Source of the DNA: Apus apus
Lineage: Eukaryota > Chordata > Aves > Apodiformes > Apodidae
Direction of reading: 5' to 3'
Assembly: GCF_020740795.1 (NCBI RefSeq)
Contig: NC_067312.1
Location: 67,352,905-67,416,904 of the forward strand
DNA: 64,000 bases
Both the position numbers and the translations under genes were made by a program. Shown piece after piece: positions 22,801-34,800 of the stretch. Position 1 is the stretch's first letter. Each line of letters starts with the position of its first letter. The notes under the pieces were generated by a model, which worked only from the letters and a program-made list of their open reading frames with translations, was not told where the DNA came from and ran no database searches.

Positions 22801-25800
22801 CTTTCCCCTATTTTTGATAGTAGCCTGTTGTAGCATTATTTGTGAATAATTATTTTAGGCTGAAGAAAGTGAGTTTGTGTTGGTGGCATTTCTTATTTTA
22901 ATTTTATTTCTTTGTATATGCCATTTTATGGAGTAAATCTCTGGAAACTGTTTGACTGCTTGTGTAGGCACAAAGACTAAGTGGATATTTTAAAAGCTTC
23001 TGTATGTGCTTTTGGAAAGAAAGACCTATACCTACACACCAATGGTGTTTCAGTGGTGGCACAGTTATAAAGACAGGGTTTGGGTATCTTTCCAGCAATC
23101 TGTGGAACTTTGCCATTACGTATAGTTAAAAGGGTCCTGCATAGTTGTTCAGTATGCTACATCTGCTTGTGGAGGACTTGTTTATAGATAGTAAATGTCA
23201 ATTTTCATTGAGAAGCTGGTCTGTTAATTGGAAATAGGCTTTTGTCAGCTTAGACAGTGGATCTGCACAAGTTCCTCTGTGGTTAAGAGGCTGCAAAGGT
23301 AATTTACTTCTCTCAGATGAGAAAGCAGGAGTTGATTTAAATTAGAGTAAATTAAGACAATACAGAAAGTTTTTGTTGGGTGTTTCTCAAATTCAGGATT
23401 CAGATTGTACCTTATTTTATTAGTCTACTTTAACAGCATTTTTGGGTTTTCTTACCACTGTTTTTTCCAGTTACACCAAAAAGGAATATGATCTAAATAC
23501 AACCCATGTCAAACTCAGAGAGCTGGAAATAGCCCTCAACGCTAAAGAAACCGCACTGGCCACAGTCCTTGGTGAAAATCAGAATCTGAAAGGAGAGACT
23601 GACAACTTGAAAGATCAAATTGGGCAGGTGAGAAGAAGAAATATTTAACCATCAAGCTTCTGCCCATTAGTGAGATGTATTTATAATAAGAACTGTCATT
23701 CTGGTAAAATGCAATTTGGTAGTAAAAAAAAAAAATGGTGCAAACCTGTCATGTAGTTAGAACTATAAATGGTTTCAGTGTCAACATTGGAAGCAGTGGT
23801 GAGTAGGTGACCATATCCACTACTGTTTACTTTATTAACACAAGGAATGGTGTAATAGATTCTGAAATTGCAAGGGGTTGTACATGTGTTGAAGAAAGCA
23901 GATCAGGAGTCAAAATCAACTTGACCAATTGTAGAACTGTTCTGGGGAGAGACTGATTTCACAAATGCCTATAATGAGTAACACGTAACAGTTTGTGATT
24001 CTCTGCCCTCCTTTTGGTTCTGCCTGTGGTTCTTGGTCTTCTGGGCATCTGATAGAACCAAGGTGGGAGGAATGCTGGTTTTGTTAACCCTTTGAAACAT
24101 GATTTGTGATCTTAAGCAATACCACCCTAGGAAGATAAGTTGAGGAGACCAGGAAACTATTTGCTATGTAGAAAAACTGAAGTTTTGTAAGGAAAACAGA
24201 TGAGTAGCACTTTAATGATAGTTACAGATGAGAAAAATCTAGAATTTACTGGTGCAAGTGATTTCAAAAGGGTTTTGGGGAATGACAGTGGTGTGAATAT
24301 TGGATTTGCTTGCCAAGTTCAGCCATAACATGCAGTTAGCTGTACTTCTGGGTAGCTGAGGTCATTGCATTACACAAGTTCTGCTACTTAATAATTGTGC
24401 TGATTTTTTTTCTTAAAGCTTGAAGCTGAATTAGCTGCTGCCAAGGAAAGACTCGCAAGTGAAACCTTATTAAAGGTCGATCTTGAAAACCGTTGTCAGT
24501 CTCTCCTTGAGGACATGGAATTTCGTAAAAGCATGTATGAGAAGGTAAAGGCATCAGTCTCAAGAATGCACATTTTTAAAGGGAAGAGGACAGCTGGGGT
24601 GCTCATTCTAGAATACTAAAATAACTTAGGTTGGGAAGGACCTCAAAAGTTGTCTGGTCTGAACTCTTACTCAGAACAGGTTTTACCTCTAGTTGGAAGA
24701 TTTCCAACCTTTTCTCTAGGTTTCTAGGAAAAAACTCGGAGCTCTTGTGATAAAATAGCTACACATATTCCATTGTTTCATGAATTCTGCCCATGGCATT
24801 GTGATGTACATGACTTTTCCATAGTAATTAGTAAGTTAATAATTTTTCATAAAATTTCTGTTTCTCAAAGTGGAGAGAAACACTCCAACAGGTGCTGGTT
24901 TTCTAATTTCAGAACTTTCTAAAAGGATGCTTGTGATGGCACTCTCACTTGCAGTACTTAAAGCTTTCCAGGAGGAACCTTAGAGCAGTAACGAATGTAT
25001 CTAACCATACTGTCTTTTGTTCTTGCTAATTGTATTTTTATCTTCGTTCACATTGTTGAAATCCTTTTTTCTAGACACCATGGGTAAGCATACACATATA
25101 TGGGGAAAATGTTGGTTACTGAAAATGAACTTTATTTTACAGTACTTCCATTTTGTGCAAGACTCCTAAAGTAAGTCAGGATGTATTTCTAAGATCTAAT
25201 CATATTGAGATGTATTTATTGAAAATGCAGACAGCTCTCAGAAGGAAATGTGACTTTACATTCTGATGGTATCCTAGCTCTTATTTTAATCACTGGCTAT
25301 TGCAAAATAAGGTTGTATGCAGAACAGACAGGAGAAGTGAGCCTGTGTTTCTACTGAGAGTTTCAATGTCAGATTAATGCTGGTCCACAAGACTAGTTAA
25401 AATCTGTATTGCTAGCTGCTCAGTGGATAGTCTTCCAAAATTTTTGTCTTGTACTTACTGAATGTGATTTTATTTTTCTCAGGAAATGAATGAAACAAAA
25501 AAGAAACATGAAACTTCCTTGGCTCAGCTTGCTTCTTCTGGATGTCGTGTTGAGTATCAACAAAAATTGGCCCAGGCTCTTGGCGAAATCAGGCAACAGC
25601 ATGATGTACAACTGAAGCTCTACCAAGAAGAGCTTAAACAGACTTATTCGGCCAAAGTGAGAACATATTTTTCATGCAGTTGTCTGATATAGTTTTTATT
25701 TTAATGGAAAGATAAACTACTTACTTGCATTACAGAGGATTTTGTTCTGGAGCTTGGTTTAAAATTACTGTGCTTTTGAATATGAATTTGCATTTTCAGG

Positions 25801-28800
25801 TCTCATTCTGGGAGCAGCTTTAAACCCCAGAAAGTGCAATAATGTAAGAGTAGGAAGCACCATGTGAAGGTGAACTGTGTGGAAAAAGTGTTCATACTGT
25901 GTTTATTATGAGGAAAGTTCATGTATCAGCTGTAACATGGTCTTGATTATCAATATATGGGCTCCCATATTTGTATAAAACTTTTTTCATAATAGGGCAT
26001 GTTGAGAAGACAGCTTTCTGAGTTCTGATCCTGTACAAAACAAGGGACAGTTTTACGATACCAAATGATTTTTGCTTTTCACTCTTCTGAGAGGAAGCAT
26101 ACTCAAGTTGAAATCAGTTATACTTCATAATTTCCTTCCTCAACTATGAGCCTAGATGACATTTCTTTCAGGGGAGGTTCTGATGTCTCAACTCAGCCTG
26201 GTTTCTGTGACTATACTTGTTGCAGTTTGTGTTTTTAAAACAAGGTGGGATGTTACAGCAGAAAAGTTGATGCAAACTGAATTTGTTAGCATAGTTTTCA
26301 GTCTTTTCAGTCTTTACTGTGTTAACCTTGTACAGTTGCTTATCTTCAGGGCTTCAATCTGACTTGGAAAACTTACTTTAAATAAGATACAGCAAAAACT
26401 TTTTAACATTTTTAGTCTAAAAATCCTTTCATAATTAAGATTTTCTTGCTCCATCTCTTTAGGTATACAGTTTCTGTGCTTTTGGACTCTCTTACTTTAA
26501 AGCTTTTTTAGATTCCGTTTCATCTGCAACTACAAATTCAATAATAAGTCTGCTGCTCAAGTGGATTTTGCTAGTTTAAAAAAAATTATTTGAGCTTGAA
26601 GTTGTGACAGAATGAAGCAGTAGTGACATCTGGCACTGCTGTAATCTGAAGGCACATTACAAGTTGTTGGCTGAGCCAACATTATGTTGGCTGAAAACTA
26701 ACATAAGTTTGCTTTTTTTAAAGAACTGGCAATTTCAGTTTAGTTTCTTCTGTTTAAGCATACTCAGATCGACAGTAATCAAATATGTAAAGATAAAAAC
26801 TGGCCAGCATGGAAACTCAACTTAGCAGTCCAACTTCAGTAATGTCTATAAGGGAAATTTACTAATCCTACAATAAATATTCAGAAGATTGGGATTTTTC
26901 AGGTAGGGCAATCTGGCATGGTAATTGAGCCACTGTATTTAACCCCTAAATAGAAGATGCTTCATCATGTTAGAGCTGCAGAAAGGAACTTGATAGTTTA
27001 GTGCTGTGTGTGGTTTTTAGGGACTTAAGTTTTCCTATAAAAGTTACTGTGAAACTGATGTCTTACCTTGATCTACTGCAGCTTGAAAATGCTAAGCTTG
27101 CCTCTGAAAAGAGTGAATCCACAGTTAAGTCAGTAAGAGAAGAACTGAATGAAAGTCACATGCGAATTGAAAATCTGTCTTCCCATGTCAGCAACCTTCA
27201 GAAAGAGGTAACAAGCTGTTTGACTGCTCAGTCTTGCCAGTTACAGTTGTTGATTTTTTTTTAATTAAAGGACTGTCTTTCCCTTAACTTGTAAGTATTT
27301 TCAGCATCATTATTTGAATTTGTCTCTGTTCTACTGTACTGTTTAAAAATTCTCAAAGTTTCCTTTCAACACAGTTGAATTCCTTATGCATCCTGCTGCA
27401 GTGCAAGTATTTTAAAGGTGGCACTGTTAACTGGATTTTGTGGAAACTTTTGCACGTAGATGGGACATTTTAGACAAGGGCTCTGTATTTAAATGTTCTT
27501 GAGATTCTAAGCAATTTAGTTCTGGTCTGTAGTAATTGGACAGCCTGGCATGGGATTCCACAATGCAATATTTAAAGGCAGAGCTGGAGTCTTTTTGTCC
27601 CAGATCCTATTTGCATTTAGAAATCTAAAAACTTACTAGGATTAGGATAAAAAGTGAGACTGAGAAAATACATTAAATAACTGTACTAGAGTGTTTTCAG
27701 AGCAAGGTCTTGAGCAGAAACCAAGATGAGGAAGCACATAGACCACACCCAAAGAAGTATGACACAGCCTATGACAAGCTATACATGCAGTATTAGCTTA
27801 CTTGATGGGAGTAATGTCATGTGCTGTAGTGGAAAATCTAGAGTGAAAATGAGAAATGTTAGCAGTTGGTTCTGAAGTGCACTTTTGTAACTTACTGATC
27901 AGTTGAAAAGGCAACAAAACATTTTATAACATAAAATATTAGTAATACTTGGCTTAGATCCTTTCTGCAATATATTTTGAATTCTATTAGTTTTGTACAG
28001 TAGATTCTTGTAGGACTTCAAAATGCTCTGTATTTCAAGTGAAGAATATAAACGCAGGGGATGTTATTTCATGATTTTTCAAATAACTTGGCAGATACTA
28101 GTTTTAGTCTTTCCAGTTTTCTGTTAGAGACAAGTTAGTCTCTGGAAAAGATCAGGTGATGTAATGAATATGCATGAGGTCACAGAAGAACTAGATCAAG
28201 AGTTTTGTCTACTTATTTTTGCCTTTAGATTACAATCATCTTTTGGTGGTTCAGTTAACAGGTGTATCTGATTGTTACTTGCCTTCTTACTTCAGTTAAT
28301 TACCTGTGTTCTGTTGTTTACTTTAGAGTGACAGCTAGATTCAGAGAATTGCTTCTGAATTTGCAGAGGTGTTGGCTATTGAAATGTGCTCAAACTGGCA
28401 GAAGTTCAGTTGTCCACCAAAAATCCCATTTTATTGCTGTGCTGTTGGGGCTTTGTAGTGCTAGTGATGTCAACCAGCAGAGTTTTTCCATTTGCCAGCA
28501 CTGTTCTCTTGGAAAAGACAAGTCTCATCACCAGTGCTGGTCTGGTTTGAGTTACCAACACTGAGCTCTGTAGTAGTTTCCACTGGGATCTTTTGTGTGA
28601 TGCTTCCTTTATTTAATTCCTTATCTGGCTTCTAACATTAATGATCAGTTATGCTGGTCCTGTGTGTCAGCCTTTTAGACTCCCTGTTTTCATTGTCTAT
28701 GGACTATAATGACTTCTGAAGTAGAGTGCTTGCTTAGCAAACTTGGTGACTTAGCTGGCCAAGGTAATTATGGGACATTGGTTCCTGTGTCCTTTCAGTA

Positions 28801-31800
28801 AAACTCAAGAGACTGTCAACCAGAAGAAAGCCTTAAAGTAAACCTTAAAGTAAACCTTAAGTAAACCTTAAAACTGTCATTATTTGGCCTTTCTTTGATA
28901 AGGATTCCATTTGGTATGTACAATACTCAGTTCTACTGGTTTGATATGATTGTTGAAGTATGGGGCAAATTAGCTTCGTTCATGAAACACTTACCACTGT
29001 ACTTTAAGCAAGCCTTGAAGGCTATGAAAGCAGACAGACAGGTTTTCACTGACAACAACCCCTATTCCTTTAGAGGAACTTCTCAATTCAGAATTGGCAG
29101 CAGTAAACTGAAGCAGGAAGTTGACATCTGAAAGCTAAAGAGCAATTACTTACCATAGGATGTGAAGTACACTGAGCTGCTCTTTGATTCTGTGTCCTGT
29201 CCAGAATATTTTAAATGGTTTGACTCTTAGGCTTAATTTTTCTCAACTGAGTAAACTCAGGTGTTGTAACATTGTCAAATCTCAAGAATGGAGCAGTATG
29301 TTGTAAGTTCATTGGAATTTGAGGTAGGAGAACAGGAAGTTGAATATGGGCAAGCTTGAATTTGGAAGGGAGTTGCTTAGCCTAATATTTTTAATTCTGT
29401 TGCCTCAATAGAATTAAGTGAGCTTTCCTTTGCACTACTGGTGTTTTCAATGTTTTCTAGTCTAGAGTATGGCAGAAGAAAGTGGAAGAGCTTGAAGTCA
29501 CCTTGGCCAAGGAAAAGGAAAACTGTTGCAAAACACTCTTTGCGAAGGATAAGGAAGTGGAAGAGATAAGAACTCTGATGCAGGAGCAGCTCAGTGACTA
29601 TGAACAACTATTGGATGTGAAACTGGCCCTTGATATGGAAATAAGTGCCTACAGGAAGTTGCTGGAAGGTGAAGAGGCAAGGTATGAAAATATAGCAACA
29701 AATGTTGGTATTCATGTGCTTCCCTTGCTTTTCTCCTCTGAAAAGGCAGGTTTTACTGAGAATGCATTCATTAAGTGCCTTACTGCAGTTTCTAGGGCAG
29801 TTGGTTTTTGCCCTCTCCTGTCTAACACATGTTTCTAATCTCCACGAGACCAAGCTGCTTGAGTACTGGAACAATACCACACCATTTTAATAGAGCAGTA
29901 GTTTTAATGATTGCCCAGCTTATCAGCTAGCTGCATTTTCCACATCTGATTTTAACAATATTGAAAGTTCTCACCTGGTGAGTCACAGCTGTCATTTAAA
30001 GTAGTGTCATACTTCAGTGTTCTCTGAATGCCATCCTACTGGTCCAGGGTGGTTCCTTTCAAGTGTGGAGATCAAACAGCAAAACCTCCTGTGCCATTGG
30101 GTTTTTGCATAAACTTCCTCAAATGGCTTAAGTCCCGCAAAGAGTGTTTTCTTTGTGTTCCATCTACCCAGGAATGCAGTCTTTAACAAATGCATAGAGA
30201 TGGCCTTAATGTAGCATTCTGTCAGTGCTCTTAAGCTCCAAAAGCATTAGTCAGCTGATTGACAAGATTTTATTCAATTCTTAAAAAGTACCCAAGGCTT
30301 CTCTTATGTAACATACTTTGTTTGCTATATTCCTGTACTTTTTTCTGTGTAAGTCTATGAGAAGACAAGAAGAGAGGAAGAAAGTTTATGAAAGTGGACG
30401 AAGTAAAAATAGTGTGATATATGCGTATTTCTTCCTTTCTTCAATACAGATTGCAACTTTCTGGAAGCCCATCTTCCCGTGTGACTGTGTCACAGGCTTC
30501 ATCGAGCCACAGCGTCCGTACAACCAGGGGGAAGAGGAGGAGGCTTGATGTAGAGGAATCTGAAGCTAGCAGTAGTGTCAGCATTTCCCACTTAGCTTCT
30601 ACAACTGGTAACGTCTCCATTGAGGAGATAGATGTAGATGGAAAATTTATCCAGCTGAAGAACACCTCCAAACAGGTTTGAAAACGTACACATAGCACTT
30701 CTTTACAGTGGGGTGGTGAGAGATAGAAGGCATCCTCAGCACCCATTCAGCCCACAGGCTTCATGCTGACCCTGGAGCTAAAGCATGCTGTCTGAGAGAT
30801 GGCACTAAGAAACTAGTGTCACAAAACAAGTGTTTGTATGGTATCATGGACTGAAAATTACTACTTTCTAGTAGTTTTTAATGCTTCTCACAGCACTTGT
30901 TCAGTTGCTAAGTTGCTTACCCATCAAAGTGTTAAATCATTCCTCAGTTCTGCCTTGCAAGTGATGTGCCTGTAAAGGCACTGATAGGAAGGAGTGCAAG
31001 CAGATGCTAGTCTACTTTAGAAGCCTTATAAAAACTTTCTTTGCCCTAAATGCCCCCATTAAAAAAATACCTACTGATGCAAAATAAATGTCTAAATGTA
31101 AGTAATGACCTGTGTGCCTTGGACTTGCACATAGGTCCTTTAAATCAGTTTTCCTTCTTCCTTGCCTGCATCCACAGTTTTTAGTAGTCCTTAGTTCTCA
31201 TGCCAAAGCTATCTTTATGATGATTACTCAGATGATTTCATTCTGTGAATAGGTTTATACTGGGAACACAATTTTTTTTATTAAAGGATACTTTTCCTTA
31301 TGCTGCTCTCAGTATGATACTAATTTATATTGGGTACATGTGACCCCTGACTCCCTCTTCCCCCCTTAGCATTAGTTATAATTTCTGCATAAGAAGTCCT
31401 ACACTATAGACACTCCTGCATGTCATCACAGGAGAGGTTGGAGACTGAGGACTGATTTCTTAAAGCCTTTGGGAGAAGAGAGAATTAAGCATTGTCTCAT
31501 TAGGATGCCATATAAGCCTTAACTTCTTTCAGCTTTGGTTTCAGAGAAGGTTTCAGTAATTCTTGCCTTCTCCTGTGCTGTCTGTGCCTCAGGTTTGTGT
31601 GGAAGTGTGAGCTGCATTCTTTGTTTTCAGTGGCATGCAAGGCTTTGTCCAATGTCATCAGATCCTTTACCTTCATTATAAGGCAGCTCATCTTGATGTT
31701 TTAGATGACAAAGATAGGTCTGGTTCCAACTGTCTCAGTCTCTGCTAGTCACAATCACAGAATGGTTGGAGTTGGAAGGGACCTCTGGAGATCATTTGGT

Positions 31801-34800
31801 CCAAGCCCCCTGCTAAAGCAGGATTGCCTAGAGCACATTACACAGGATTGCATCTGGGTGGGTTTTTAACATCTCCAGAGAAGGAGACTCCACAAATGCC
31901 CTGGGCAACCCGCTCTAGTGCTCTGACACCCTCATAGTAAAGAAGTTTGTCCTCATGTTCAGATGGAACCCCCTGTATTCCACTTTGTGCCCATTGCTGT
32001 TTGTCCTGTCACCAGACACTACTGAAAAGTCTGGCTCCATCCTCCTTACACCTGTAGATATTTCTAGGTCTCCTTTCAGTCTTCAGGCTAAAGAGTCACA
32101 GCTCTCTCTTAACCTTTCCTTGTAAGAGAGATGCTCCAGTCTCCCAATCATCTTTGTTGCCCTCTGCTGGACTCTCTCCAGTAGTTCCCTGGCCCTCTTG
32201 AACTGGAGAGCCCAGAACTGGAGGCAGATATGACCTCACTAGGGTAGAATAGAGGACAAAGATGACCTCCCTTGACCTGCTGGCCGCACTCTTCCTTATG
32301 TGTCCCAGGATACCATTCGCCTCCTTGGCCACAAGGACATATTGCTGGCTTATGGTTAACTTACTGTCTACCAGAACTTCAAGATGCTTCTCATGGCTGC
32401 TTTCCAGCAGGTCAGTCCTTAACCTGCACTGAAGCACTGGGTTGTTTCTCCTTGCAGGACCTTACATTTAGGCTTGTTAACCTCATTGGGTCCCTCATCT
32501 AACCAAGCAGTTATGACAGCATAGAAGGCTATCAGACTGAGCAAGCATTATTTCCCCTCATTTAAACAATGCTGACCACTCCCAATAACATTATGGAGTT
32601 ATGGATGTCCAGTTTGGCTAAGTGGTCTCTAACCTGGTCCTTTACTAACAAGGCAAAGTCTTCTTTCACACTTCCTTTCCTACCTCCAGGATCTGGGATT
32701 CATGAGAGTTGGCTTCAGCAGTAAAGACTAAAGCAAAGAAGGCATTCAGTAACTCCTTCCCTGTCTTCTGTCCCTGTGGTGCCCACCTCAGTTATTAGTG
32801 GGCCCACACATTTCCCAGTCTTCCTTTTTTTTAATCAATATACTGAAAAGCTCTGCTAGTTGTCTGTGATACTCCTTGCGTTAAGTCCAGGTGGGCCTTA
32901 GCTTTTGGCATTGCATCCCTGCATCCTCTGACAGCATTCCTGTATTCTTCCCAAGTGGCCAGTCCTGCTTTACACATTCTGTAAATCTCCTTTCATTTGA
33001 GTTTTTCCAGAAGACCCTTACTCATCCATGCAGGTCTCCTGCCTCCTTTGCTTGATTTCTTACTTAGAGGGACACACTGATCTTGAGCCTGGAGGAAGCA
33101 GTGTTCAAGTATTGACCAGCTCATGGATGCCCCTTCTAGAGTCCTAACCCAAAGTATTTCACTGAGTAGTTCTTTGAAGAGACTCAGCTTAGCTCTTCTG
33201 AAGTCCAGGGTTGTAATTCTACTTAGTTCTTCTTCCATGCGGGATGTTCACTATCTTGTGGTCACCGCAGCCGAGGTTGCCTCTATCCCTCACAACCCTA
33301 ATCAGTCTTTCTTTGTTCATACAAGATCCAGCAGTACACTTTTCCTCATAGGTTTCTCAACCACCTATGTTAGAGGGTTATCCTCAATGTTCTGCAGGAT
33401 TCTCCTGGACTGAGTGTGTCTAGCTGTGTTGCCTTTCCAGCAAATATCAGGGTGGTTGAAGTCTCCCATGAGGACCAGGCCTGGCCTGTGACCATGAGGC
33501 TATGTGAAGAGACAGACTTCTCCAGCTGGTGATACATATGTCAAAGATAGAAATCTGTTTTTTTAGGTGACTCTGTTTTCAAACTGCAGTGGCAACTGTT
33601 CAATTTTTGGAAACTGTTGGTGGGAGAATTTAAAGTTCTACCTTTCTTTTGAAGTATTCATTCTGTTATGATTTCTATATGTTTATTATATTAGTGCTTT
33701 TTAAGTAGTTAATAAGCAAAAAAAGAAGACAGGAAAAAATTATGTTGGTCTTGCAAAGGAGCATGTGGTGATAGGTGAGCACATGTGAAAATGCATTTTA
33801 AGATAACTAACAGGAATATTTTCGTTTTGAAGAAGCCGGGTTGTCATTCTGTGCTTCAAACAACTATTATATAATTTGCAAAGGGATTTACATATTTATG
33901 TATTTTTCTGAACCAAGCTATAGCAAAAGTGGTGCAAACTATAAATATCAATTAATACAACATCAGAACTAAAAAGCAGCATTAACTTGAAATAAGTAAA
34001 ACAAATTTAACTGAAATTATTCTAACTGCATACTGGAGATCAAGTGATAAATGCTTTTACTGCAATTTTGTGCCTCACAGCCTTATATGTAAAATATCTG
34101 TATGTGTAACAGGAAATGACTGCTGATGGAAATTCTTTCTCCTTTTCATTAGGATCAACCTATGGGAGGCTGGGAGATGATCCGAAAAATCGGGAACAGT
34201 TCTGTCAGTTACAGATTTACCTTAAGATACACACTAAAGGCGGGTCAGACTGTTACAGTAAGTTGTCAAGCTTCAGCTGCTCAGTTGAAATGGGCTTAGT
34301 TCAACTTGTGTGTGTCAACAAGACAATGTTTTTTAGTTTTGTCTATTCTAGGTACATGTTCAGAAACTAATCACCTACATTTTGTATCGGGCATCAGTTG
34401 TATCAATTGCTGGGAAGAAGTTTGAGCCTCATTTTTCAGGAAGTCTCAATGTAGAGCAGTAACTTTGACCATAAATTTGTGCATTTACATATTCAAAACT
34501 GCATTAAGAAAGTAGGGATTTTTTTACTGTAAGAAACTTTGGAAGAAGGTAAGAGACATATTTTCTTAACTGGAGGAGATTCACAAGTGTCACTTAAATG
34601 GAATACATTAACTCAAGTAACATGGAAATGTGTAAGACTGGCAAATAATGCTCACGTGTGACTTCTTTTAACAGATCTGGGCTTCAAATTCTGGTGTTGA
34701 TGCCAACCCTCCTAGTGATCTCATCTGGAAGAATCAGACTTCTTGGGGCACTGGTGAAGATGTGAAAGTTGTACTGAAAAATTCTTACGGAGAGGTAAAG

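Noticed and set aside
29682-29838. Extension of LMNB1 exon 6 into intron 6
   Set aside because: The open frame continues, but AAG|GTATGA is a good donor at the invariant lamin exon 6 length and the next exon joins in phase. The extension has no lamin similarity.
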